Source: Bdellovibrionota bacterium (GTDB lineage Bacteria; Bdellovibrionota; Bdellovibrionia; Bdellovibrionales; Bdellovibrionaceae). From it: 64,000 nt of DNA. The position numbers and the translations under genes are program-made. The stretch is from positions 1-64,000 of the forward strand of contig CAUJGP010000031.1 in assembly GCA_963170155.1 (NCBI GenBank). The letters run 5' to 3'. Positions 1 through 8,051 of this stretch are shown here, piece by piece. The notes beneath the pieces are model-generated. The model saw only the letters and a list, made by a program, of their open reading frames with translations, ran no database searches and was not told the origin of the DNA. How positions within the stretch are numbered: position 1 is the stretch's first letter; each line of letters opens with the position of its first letter.

Positions 1-45
1 GATGTTAAACAAAAATAGTAGCACTAAGCTAGATCAACCAGGAAG

Positions 46-89
46 TTATCCACAGATACTCGGTAAAAATAAATAAATCCTGTGGACAG
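46..89. promoter_or_regulatory. Putative pair of DnaA boxes
   Basis: Positions 46-54 read TTATCCACA, the exact DnaA-box consensus. Positions 81-89 read TGTGGACAG, whose complement CTGTCCACA is a weaker box in the opposite orientation. The 26 bases between them are largely A/T, and AT-rich sequence follows. This may be the edge of a replication origin or a DnaA-regulated promoter. No dnaA, gidA or rpmH gene lies nearby, so the assignment rests on the 9-mers alone. Confidence 0.3.
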
Positions 90-239
90 CTCAAGAAAAT
101 GAACTGATTTTCAAATTAAATCTCCGAACTGACTCTAATTAGTCGCAATAAATTATGCTTCCAAATCGGTATTTTATTGAGTCGCTATCATAAATTGAAC
201 TTTTACAATGTTGCGCTAAATAAAGATGAAATACTCACA

Positions 240-284
240 GCTCAAATCAAACAACCGTTTTTTAAACAGATGTGAGATTTGAGC
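240..284. repeat. 9-bp perfect inverted repeat
   Basis: GCTCAAATC at 240-248 is repeated as its exact complement GATTTGAGC at 276-284, around a 27-base AT-rich spacer. It lies about 40 bases beyond the stop codon of the minus-strand chelatase gene. It could be that gene's transcription end or a protein-binding site. There is no clean T-run, so a simple Rho-independent terminator is not supported. Confidence 0.25.
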
Positions 285-324
285 AAATTAATAGCGTGTA
301 TTTCAATTGAGTGGTATGGGCTGG

Positions 325-1320
325 CTATTGAGCCAAACCTATCGACAGGCTTTCTTGAACAATCCAATCAATAAGAAGAGAATCAGGGGCGAGCATTTTA
401 TGAGATATCGTATACTCAAGCCCTTGAAGTCGTTCTTTAAGACCCTTTTCAATTCCACCAGGAGCTAGTAAGACAGGCACAATCAAAGCTTTTCGATTAT
501 CTTCTAATGCCTTTTTAACAAGATCTTGAAGTTCCTTCGTTTTTCTATTTCGAATTTCATCAGGAGCATCATCTCTTAACGTAAGGACATCGATTTTGTG
601 AAAAGATCCCTTAATTTTACTTGCATGAGTTGATAGATCCTGGATCCATAAAGCATCATCCTCATCTCCATTGGGGCCATGAGCAACAAGAATTAAATTT
701 TCTTGTTCTGGTTTTTGACTGATGGCCTGAGCTCGGTTGGAGATGATTTCGCTAAGATAAGGGTGATCATTTAATGCTGTTTTAAAAACAACATTTTGAA
801 TTGTTGAGGGGATTTTCACTCGTCCTGGATCAAAAGGAAGAGGGTTTTCTTCTGAGATATGAAATTGGTATTTTTGAGCACGAATAACTTCGCTGTGATC
901 ACTGACGAAAAGAGGAACAATAACGAGTTCGCAAATAGATTCACTAGCAAGAATGTTTACGCCTTCCTGAAAGCTTTTTTGATCCCACATGCCAAAGGCT
1001 ACTTCTAGAGGGTATGGAATTTGAGGAGAAGCTTCCCCCACCATCTCTAAAATAGTGTTGTCCCATTCATTAAATGAAGTTGTGAGGTTTAGCATGTCGT
1101 TGTTTAAATCAGAGTGTGGGGGGCGGTGGCGATGTGGATTGGATGCGGGATCTCCATGGTCATGATTGGAGTTCCCATGGGCTAAAATCAAGATTCCTTT
1201 GTTTTCGTGACAGGCCTCTTGGAGTTCTTTGGTTGTATTTGCCGGAGATGAATGAGCAAAATTGAAAAATAGAAAACTACTGAAACTCATGATAAGAGTT
1301 GTAAAAAAATTTAATTTCAT
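325..1320 (-). CDS. Secreted CbiX/sirohydrochlorin-chelatase-like protein
   Basis: A 331-residue protein with an N-terminal signal peptide (about residues 1-24, ending HSS-PA). It is built from two CbiX-like halves. The first carries ILILAHG with His48, the second LILVAHG with His214. The family inserts Co, Ni or Fe into sirohydrochlorin through such histidines, but most members are cytoplasmic. Just after the first motif is a His-rich stretch (about 52-69) that could bind metal. No cobalamin or siroheme genes are nearby, so the substrate is unknown. A periplasmic metal-binding or metallochaperone role is as plausible as chelatase activity. The fold assignment is fairly secure; the function is inferred. 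Confidence 0.7.
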   Translation of the reverse strand: MKLNFFTTLIMSFSSFLFFNFAHSSPANTTKELQEACHENKGILILAHGNSNHDHGDPASNPHRHRPPHSDLNNDMLNLTTSFNEWDNTILEMVGEASPQIPYPLEVAFGMWDQKSFQEGVNILASESICELVIVPLFVSDHSEVIRAQKYQFHISEENPLPFDPGRVKIPSTIQNVVFKTALNDHPYLSEIISNRAQAISQKPEQENLILVAHGPNGDEDDALWIQDLSTHASKIKGSFHKIDVLTLRDDAPDEIRNRKTKELQDLVKKALEDNRKALIVPVLLAPGGIEKGLKERLQGLEYTISHKMLAPDSLLIDWIVQESLSIGLAQ

Positions 1321-1530
1321 ATTTAAACCATCCCATTCTTTGGCAAAAAGGAATTTTCATTTCAAAAAATCTCATCATAGTCGATGATTCGGACTAAAGT
1401 ATGTATAAAGAGAGCTGTTTGCAAATGAATTATTCATCAAATTTTTAATTGAGAAGGAATTGAAAAAATCAAAGTCGAGTTCAAGAGAGAGCCCCTAGAC
1501 ATCCACTGAGGAGGTCCTTAAAATAAAAAA

Positions 1531-2700
1531 ATGAGTCGTACACAGTGTCGTCACTTTAATGGTTATAAACCGTGCTTAAAAAGTTATGATTGTGATACTG
1601 ACTGCCAGCATTTTGAAAGACCGGATACTTCCATATTGATTGTTCATTTAGGGGCCATGGGATCGGTTTTAAGAAGCACTTCATTACTAGCATCCATTAA
1701 GAGAAAATATCCCAAAAGTTTGATAACCTGGCTTACTGAAGATTATTCTAAGCCGCTTTTAGTCAATAATTCTTTGATCGATAGAATATTAGGGTTAACG
1801 ACAAGAGATCTTTTAGTGCTGTCAGGTTTAAAGTTTGATGTCGGATTCTTTATTGATAAGTCACCAGAAATGGGTGGTCTTATAAAAATGACTCAACCAA
1901 GCCAATGTTTTGGTTTTACTAATAGCGCTGTGAATGGAGCGATTCTTCCCTTAAATTTTTCAGGGCAAGAATTATGGGAAATAGGTTTAAATAATCAAAA
2001 GAAATTTTTTGAAAATAAAAAAACAGAAATTCAATTAGTGGCAGAGATGTTGGAGCTTCCTTATCAGAGGGATGAATATATTGTTAACCTTAGTCCTGAA
2101 GAGATGATTCTTTCTGAAAAGAGGCGAAAACAGTGGTCTGAAAACGGTAAGAAAATCATCATTGGCCTTAATACGGGAACCAGTGGTGTTATCCCTCATA
2201 AAACAATGAGTACAGTGGCTTGGGGTGATTTGATAAGGATAATATTCGCTCGTTTCACTCAAAATAATTTTCAATTTCAAATAGTTCTTCTTGGTGGTGG
2301 AAAAGAAGATCATGAAAGAAACTTAGGGATAGCTCGACAGTGTTTGGGGAAACCCATAGTCGTGAGCCCAGCGCTTGCAGGATTGAGAGATGGATTAGCG
2401 AGTATTGAGGCTACAGATACGGTGATCACGGCCGATAGCCTAGGGATGCACATGGCAATTGCTTTGAAAAAATATGTTATTGCTTGGTTTGGTCCTACGT
2501 GCGCGCATGAAATAGATTTGTATGATCGGGGCGTTAAGATCGAGAGCGTTTTTGCCTGTAGCCCTTGTTGGAATCGGGAATGCTCTGTTGTGAAACCATG
2601 TAATCAATTGATTGAAATAGATCAAATCATTGATTCTCTCCTCAATTTTTTCGCGACAATACGCTCTTATCCACTGTATCAAGGTGAAGAACTCCGATAA
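1531..2700 (+). CDS. Glycosyltransferase family 9 (heptosyltransferase-like) with Cys-rich N-terminus
   Basis: A 389-residue protein. After a short N-terminal extension it has the GT9 N-domain (ILIVHLGAMGSVLRSTSLL) and the C-domain nucleotide-sugar site region (IGLNTGTSG, VLLGGGKE, ITADSLGMHMAIAL, WFGPT). The family moves ADP-heptose or similar sugars onto lipopolysaccharide core at the inner membrane. The extension holds four cysteines (6, 15, 21, 25) around the motif NGYKPC. A second cluster (CSPCWNRECSVVKPC) lies near the C-terminus, suggesting metal or Fe-S binding or paired disulfides. The start is preceded by GAGGAGGTCC. It stands alone, with no other LPS genes adjacent, so the acceptor is unknown. 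Confidence 0.8.
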   Translation: MSRTQCRHFNGYKPCLKSYDCDTDCQHFERPDTSILIVHLGAMGSVLRSTSLLASIKRKYPKSLITWLTEDYSKPLLVNNSLIDRILGLTTRDLLVLSGLKFDVGFFIDKSPEMGGLIKMTQPSQCFGFTNSAVNGAILPLNFSGQELWEIGLNNQKKFFENKKTEIQLVAEMLELPYQRDEYIVNLSPEEMILSEKRRKQWSENGKKIIIGLNTGTSGVIPHKTMSTVAWGDLIRIIFARFTQNNFQFQIVLLGGGKEDHERNLGIARQCLGKPIVVSPALAGLRDGLASIEATDTVITADSLGMHMAIALKKYVIAWFGPTCAHEIDLYDRGVKIESVFACSPCWNRECSVVKPCNQLIEIDQIIDSLLNFFATIRSYPLYQGEELR

Positions 2701-3047
2701 ATACGTTGATGTTGAGAAAGTAAAAATAAATTTTATTTTTTTATTTGAATTCAAATCTCGACCAAAGAGATAAGGACTCTATTTTTCTCAATCTGAGTCG
2801 TCTCTCGTTTTTTCAACTTTAAGACTCAGAAAGACTATGAATAAAGAATAAAATGGAAGGTGTTCTTTGAGAAATTGTTACTTGTAGTAAGAGAATATTA
2901 AGATGAAGAAATGATCTCATTTTGAGGCGAGGAGAGTCTGGTTTTTTTGCTTTCGTAGCACTGTTATTGAAGTTATGTAAAAATAAGTATTGTAACCACA
3001 GAAGATAAATGGATCTAAAAAGTTTAAAGTTGCGAAGAGCTTTTTAG
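2701..3047. other. Intergenic region, no gene seen
   Basis: About 350 AT-rich bases between the glycosyltransferase and the subtilase. I see no credible reading frame, RNA gene or strong terminator. It probably carries the promoter of the subtilase operon, but no single -35/-10 pair stands out. Confidence 0.4.
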
Positions 3048-4742
3048 ATGCAAACTCTTAGAGATTTTTGCCATCAATGGAGGTTCTTTTTGACTTTTCA
3101 ATCTCGAAGATATGGAATTCTTTTTCTTCTGTTTTTAATTGTCCTCGTGGAGGGGCAGGGTTGCAGTTATAAAAAATTTAGATCGCTCCCCACTGACGCA
3201 TCTGGAGGTGATGCGTCATTAGGAACAGGAGATCCTGACCCGTATTATGAGTACCAATGGTATCTAGGAGGTAAGACCGTTTCTTCAACAGTGACCTTCG
3301 GTGTTCCTGAGGTTTGGTACCAAAAAAATTTAGGGCAAGAAGCTCAAATTGCAATTGTTGATCCCAGTTCCATATATTTAAATCATCCTGATATTACTGA
3401 TAACAAGGAGTTAACCAAAAGTTTTAATTTTTTATCGCCAGCACGGGGAACGGATACAACTTTTTCAGGAGGTTCTAGTCATGGTTCATGTGTTGCGGGA
3501 GTGATTGGTGCCCGAGAATTAAACGGGAAAGGGATTATCGGTGTTTCACCAAGGGCTAAGATATCGGCTCGTACTACAACAGGTATTGATACTGATATTT
3601 ATGATGCCATCACCTATAAATTTGCAGAAACTGACGTTATTTCAAATAGCTATGGCCCTCCAGACAATGTTGTGGAATTGAATCAATTATATAATCAAGA
3701 TTTATTTAAACAAGGGATCAATTTGGGAATTAATAGTGGTCGAGGTGGACTTGGTACGGTGTATGTTTGGGCTGCAGGAAATGGCAGGCAGAATTCAGAT
3801 CGCAGCAACTATGACGGTTATGCTTCTCATCATGGGGTTATGAGTATTTGCTCCATTGGAATGAGTGGCTCGGTGAGTTTTTTTTCTGAGCCGGGTGCTA
3901 ATTTGTGGGTTTGCGCTCCGGGAGAAAAAGTAGTCACAACAGATTATCAAGGTTTCAATTGTTCTGATAACAGTAATAGTCCTTTAAAAGATCTACCTAA
4001 TCCAGAATACACTCAAAATTTTACAGGAACTTCGGCCGCAACGCCCTTTGTTTCTGGAGTGGTAGGGTTGCTTCTCACAAGAGCGAAGCAACTCAATAAA
4101 TCTTTGGGTTGGCGCGATGTTAAAATGATCATCGCTGAATCGGCAAGCAAACCCTCGAATATTCAATGGCAAGGGACACGAATCAAATTTAATGATGATA
4201 TTGGCTTTGGAATTATCAATGCTTTTCAAGCATTAGAGTTGTTAAAAACCTGGGTGCCTGTGGGCAATTCTCCGTGGATAGCGAGTGTCCTGGGCTCTGG
4301 ATTTTTAGGTCCAGAGTTTTCTGGATCGTTGGATGATTCTGGTGGTGGATACTTAAATATGAAAAATTTTGTCATTAATAATTCAGTTCCTCAAGATGGG
4401 ATCAGTCTCTTTCATTCTTCCATTAATTATATTGAACATGTTATCTTAGAGGTAAGATTGACTCACTCAGATCCTGGTGATCTCGAGATCAATCTTGAAA
4501 AATCAGGGATCTCTGGAGGCGGAAATCCAGTAATTAGTAAAATAACGACAGCGCATAATTGTATTGATGGTGATCAATATACGTCTTGTTCTTCGGCCTC
4601 TAACTACACTTATGAATTTGGTGTGAGTAATTTTTTAGGTGAATCTGCACAAGGAATTTGGGCTTTAAAAATTCGTGATGCACGATCTAATGGAAAAACA
4701 GGAAGTGTAGTGGGTTGGAGGTTAAAGATTTATGGACATTAA
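3048..4742 (+). CDS. Subtilisin-like (S8) serine protease with C-terminal P domain, lacking a cis prodomain
   Basis: A 564-residue exported protease. A hydrophobic segment (about 23-36) is followed by Cys39; the lipobox-like EGQGC is imperfect, so lipid anchoring is uncertain. The S8 triad is complete: Asp105 in IAIVD (followed by PSS where TGV is usual), His145 in SSHGSCVAG and Ser329 in FTGTSAATPFVSG. The oxyanion Asn245 is in WAAGN. Residues about 435-564 resemble the P/proprotein-convertase domain, ending WALKIRDARSNGKTGSVVGW. Only about 60 residues separate Cys39 from the catalytic Asp, and they look like the start of a mature subtilase (YYEYQWYLGG). The usual propeptide is therefore missing. 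The next gene, overlapping by 11 bases, appears to encode it. Confidence 0.88.
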   Translation: MQTLRDFCHQWRFFLTFQSRRYGILFLLFLIVLVEGQGCSYKKFRSLPTDASGGDASLGTGDPDPYYEYQWYLGGKTVSSTVTFGVPEVWYQKNLGQEAQIAIVDPSSIYLNHPDITDNKELTKSFNFLSPARGTDTTFSGGSSHGSCVAGVIGARELNGKGIIGVSPRAKISARTTTGIDTDIYDAITYKFAETDVISNSYGPPDNVVELNQLYNQDLFKQGINLGINSGRGGLGTVYVWAAGNGRQNSDRSNYDGYASHHGVMSICSIGMSGSVSFFSEPGANLWVCAPGEKVVTTDYQGFNCSDNSNSPLKDLPNPEYTQNFTGTSAATPFVSGVVGLLLTRAKQLNKSLGWRDVKMIIAESASKPSNIQWQGTRIKFNDDIGFGIINAFQALELLKTWVPVGNSPWIASVLGSGFLGPEFSGSLDDSGGGYLNMKNFVINNSVPQDGISLFHSSINYIEHVILEVRLTHSDPGDLEINLEKSGISGGGNPVISKITTAHNCIDGDQYTSCSSASNYTYEFGVSNFLGESAQGIWALKIRDARSNGKTGSVVGWRLKIYGH

Positions 4743-5373
4743 GCTTATTGCAGCTCGATTCTGTCTTACTCAATTAATCTGGATTGCTTGTTGGGTTATT
4801 TTGAGCCCTTTAGAAGCACGATCTCAAAGCTCTTCCTCGGATTACCACTGGTATCATGAAGGAACACAAGTGAAGCTACAAATTATTCCGAATCAAATAG
4901 TTTCTTTTGATGATCATTCTTCAAATAATGAGGATATGATCCGTTCCTTGAAACCCCAGAAAATAAAAAAACTTACTGGTGGAGCACAATTGATGGAGTT
5001 GAGTGCCAAATCTTTTTCAAATTATTTAGCAGATGGCAGTCAGTTCTTAAAGAAGGGGTCTCCTCTTTTTAAGGAAGGTGGCTTTATTAAAGCTTTACCG
5101 GGAGGGATCATTGTTAATTTCAAAAAAGGCGTGACAGAAGCAGAGGTACAACAACTCTGTGATCGTCTTGGTCTTAAAATTAAAAAGCAATATTCTCAGG
5201 GTTGGGACTCCCCCATGTGGCTGTTAGAATCCCCGCCAGGCTTGGAGAGTTTGAGATTAGCCAATACGCTTGTAGAAAATCATGGAATTATTATATTAAA
5301 AGCAAGGCCTAATTTTTGGCAACCCATTAATACTAAAGAATTGAAATCTAGTGATCAAATTCGATCAAATTAA
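4732..5373 (+). CDS. Secreted protein resembling a detached subtilase prodomain
   Basis: A 213-residue protein with a signal peptide (about 1-31, ending EARS). Its start overlaps the 3' end of the subtilase gene by 11 bases, which points to translational coupling. The C-terminal half (about 120-202) has the pattern of N-terminal prodomains of S8 proteases. It contains a strand LPGGIIVNFKKGV, a helix TEAEVQQLCDRLGL, a strand WLLESPPG, a helix ESLRLANTLVE and a final strand ending KARPNFW, where cis prodomains usually read AEPN. I infer that it folds or inhibits the upstream protease in trans in the periplasm. Pattern recognition only; no alignment was run. Alternatively it is an unrelated inhibitor of the same protease. 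Confidence 0.6.
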   Translation: MDIKLIAARFCLTQLIWIACWVILSPLEARSQSSSSDYHWYHEGTQVKLQIIPNQIVSFDDHSSNNEDMIRSLKPQKIKKLTGGAQLMELSAKSFSNYLADGSQFLKKGSPLFKEGGFIKALPGGIIVNFKKGVTEAEVQQLCDRLGLKIKKQYSQGWDSPMWLLESPPGLESLRLANTLVENHGIIILKARPNFWQPINTKELKSSDQIRSN

Positions 5374-5433
5374 ATGGACTCTTCATCTTTGATTGGATTT
5401 TTTTCAAAGACTCTTATTCATTCCGTATAAGAT

Positions 5434-7035
5434 TTAGAACTTACTATCCATAATCATTTTGAGGGTTTTTGCTCCGGGGGTTTGTGATTGCGCGAGTTTG
5501 TTTGATTGGAGATGTAAAAAGTTTTTTGCGTTAGAAGTGGCCTGAGCAATATTATTTCTGTGTAGATAAAGAAAAAAACCATTACGAACAGCTAAGATAG
5601 AATTTTCTCCCATGGCTAAAAGATATAAAGCTATTTTAGCTTCAGACTCTTCTATTTTTCTCTGTAAAGCCGCTGATTCCTCTGGATTGTTCGTGTTTTT
5701 TTGTGCCTTTGACTTTAATTGAGAAAGGTGAGGGACTTCTTTCAATATGGTGTATGCTTCTTCTGCTAAACTATAGGAGATCATTGCCAAAGAGGCTAAC
5801 ACCACGCCATCAATTGCAACACCAAGGGTTGTCGGAAACAGCCTCAGAGTGGCTCCAGAGGCGCAGGCCAACAAATAATCTATTTTAGTCGCCGATTCAG
5901 GAGCATGAGGAATGACCACTTTTTTTGTTGAAGAGGTTTCTTTTGTTTTCATTGCTTCACCCAATTCGCAGGCAAAACTTGTTTTATTGAGTAGTGAAGA
6001 GTAGAGGGCACGACTCATATTAAGGTAAGATGTATTAACGGATTCTAAAGTGAATTTAGCAGTGAGCCCCACACCACACCCAATAGCAGCTTGCAAAGAA
6101 ATCGCCCATAAGGCATTTGTGGTATTAATAAGATGAGAAGCGCTTGTCGCTGCGGCCGTTGTCATCGCTGAAGTCAGTGCAACCCTTACCATAGCAGCTA
6201 ATCCCGCTGAGGCTGTTGCTGTATTGACGGTAAAATCAATTAAAGCATTATTAGCCATGGTTTCCATGCGATTTTCTTGATTACGGTTCAGAAGCTGGGC
6301 CCAAATAATTTCAATAGAGCCGAGCATTTGAGCCTTTGTCGTTTCAGTTTGAATATATTGATTGGCTTTTTCTACTAAATCAGAGTTCATATTAGGTTTT
6401 GTTTTTTTGGATAAACTTGAAAAAATCAAAGGGGATTCTTCTTTAAAAAGATTCAAAATGGGTTGTTGGCGTTCTTGAAAGTATTTAACGATTTCAACTT
6501 CTAAATTTCTTTTGGCTAAAGTAAATTCCAAATCATTGACAAAGCCTAAATGATCCATGGCCCGGTGATAAAGTATTAAATCAGCAAAAACAGTAAATTT
6601 TTTGTACGATAGATTTTGAATTCCGATGGTTTTAAAAATAAGTTTTCTCAGATAGAGTTCAGCTATGAGGCCATGGAGATGACTGGGGAGGGGTTCCGTT
6701 TTAAATGATGGCGAATATTTGCTTAAAACAAGGTTTAACTTGGTATTAAATTCTGTTTCTTTAAGTTCGAGAGAGATAGATTCTAAAGCATAACGCGTAT
6801 CAGAGATAAGCTGTCTGTTTTTGGAGCTAAGGGCTTTATAGTTCATACAGACAGGTTCTTTTCGATCACTATGAGGAGTTGCAGGGGAGGGGTTCATCGC
6901 AGTCTTCATTGATGCCGTCTCATTTTTTGCGGTGGAGGCTTTGGTCATCGGAGAGATAGGAGATGAAAAAACTAAAGAAATAATTGAGAGATGAATGGCC
7001 AAAAAAATGGAAATTGATTTTTTAAAACTTTTCAC
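5434..7035 (-). CDS. Large secreted or membrane protein of unknown function
   Basis: A 533-residue protein I do not recognise. It begins at GTG, eight bases after AAAGGA. A signal peptide (about 1-25) is followed by a Ser/Thr/Ala-rich stretch and a mainly helical region. Two Ala/Thr-rich hydrophobic blocks (about 265-325 and 385-425) could be membrane segments or buried helices. Residues about 440-475 look like a short coiled coil. No catalytic motif is apparent. It is convergent with the prodomain-like gene, with about 60 bases between them. Confidence 0.6.
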   Translation of the reverse strand: MKSFKKSISIFLAIHLSIISLVFSSPISPMTKASTAKNETASMKTAMNPSPATPHSDRKEPVCMNYKALSSKNRQLISDTRYALESISLELKETEFNTKLNLVLSKYSPSFKTEPLPSHLHGLIAELYLRKLIFKTIGIQNLSYKKFTVFADLILYHRAMDHLGFVNDLEFTLAKRNLEVEIVKYFQERQQPILNLFKEESPLIFSSLSKKTKPNMNSDLVEKANQYIQTETTKAQMLGSIEIIWAQLLNRNQENRMETMANNALIDFTVNTATASAGLAAMVRVALTSAMTTAAATSASHLINTTNALWAISLQAAIGCGVGLTAKFTLESVNTSYLNMSRALYSSLLNKTSFACELGEAMKTKETSSTKKVVIPHAPESATKIDYLLACASGATLRLFPTTLGVAIDGVVLASLAMISYSLAEEAYTILKEVPHLSQLKSKAQKNTNNPEESAALQRKIEESEAKIALYLLAMGENSILAVRNGFFLYLHRNNIAQATSNAKNFLHLQSNKLAQSQTPGAKTLKMIMDSKF

Positions 7036-7266
7036 CGGAATTTTCCTTTAATCTTAAACGAAATTTATAAATAAATCCGGATTAGGGCCTAACATTATAT
7101 TTGATTTCTAACAATAGTGTTTGTAAGTCTTCCACTAAAAAAACTAACTTTTATTTATTTAATGTAAAACTTTTCTTGAGATTGCACTTTATGACTCTTT
7201 AGAATCATCGAGAAAGATTTCATCGGGTCAAAGATGAGAATTAATTCATTTAAAAGACCAAGATTG

Positions 7267-8040
7267 TCACCGTCTTTTTTGTAAAGCTTTCACAATCTTA
7301 CGAGTTACAAAGCGGGGAATGAATCGCGCGATCTGCACGAGCATCTGATTCTTAAAACCATGAATTGCCACAACACTTTCTTTCATCATGGAATCATAAC
7401 CATATTCTGCGACTTCTTTTGATGTGGGTTGTTTCATCATTTTGAGAATGGCAAGATTAGAAAAATTGGCTGCTTTTTGAAAGCCAGAGAGGGTAGGGCC
7501 TGGGCAGAGAGTTGTGACAGACACTCCAGAGCCTTGTAATTCTTCAGAAAGCGCTTCAGAAAAGTTTAAGACATAGGCTTTTGTCGCGTAATAAACAGAC
7601 ATGAAGGGTCCTGGTTGAAAAGCCGCGGTGCTTGCCACATTTAATATTTTTCCATTTCTTCTTTGAATCATCGAAGATAGAAAAAAGTGGGTTAATTCCG
7701 TTAAAGAGGTAATATTGAGTTGGATCATGTGTGTTTGCTTTTCCAGTGAAGAGTGCGTGAAGAATCCATGATCACCAAAGCCTGCATTATTGATGAGAAT
7801 TTGAACTTCCCATCCTTGTTCGTTGATATGTTGATAAAGCTGTTTTGCAGAACCGACGATGCCGAGATCTTGAGGAATAACCTCTACGTGCACTTTGTTT
7901 TGATTTCGTATTTCATGAGCGAGGTGATGAAGAGCTTCTTCAGAGCGCGCCGTTAAAATAAGATTATGTCCGTGTTGAGCACATACTTTCGCTAGTTCAT
8001 ATCCTATACCACTGCTGGCCCCTGTAATTAAAGTGTACAT
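7267..8040 (-). CDS. Short-chain dehydrogenase/reductase
   Basis: A 257-residue classical SDR enzyme using NAD(P)H. The cofactor motif TGASSGIG is at residues 7-14, the NNAG structural motif is near 85, and the catalytic Ser and YxxxK are in the central region (NVASTAAF, then YYATKAY). The C-terminus is basic (RFVTRKIVKALQKRR), as in membrane-associated members acting on lipids or ketones. The substrate cannot be read from sequence. AAGGAAG lies five bases before the ATG. The TPR gene upstream ends 11 bases before this start, so the two are probably co-transcribed. Confidence 0.88.
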   Translation of the reverse strand: MYTLITGASSGIGYELAKVCAQHGHNLILTARSEEALHHLAHEIRNQNKVHVEVIPQDLGIVGSAKQLYQHINEQGWEVQILINNAGFGDHGFFTHSSLEKQTHMIQLNITSLTELTHFFLSSMIQRRNGKILNVASTAAFQPGPFMSVYYATKAYVLNFSEALSEELQGSGVSVTTLCPGPTLSGFQKAANFSNLAILKMMKQPTSKEVAEYGYDSMMKESVVAIHGFKNQMLVQIARFIPRFVTRKIVKALQKRR

Positions 8041-8051
8041 ATGAGCTTCCT

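Noticed and set aside
5703-5888. 61-codon plus-strand frame inside the minus-strand gene 5434-7035
   Set aside because: Antisense shadow with no ribosome-binding site or homology features.
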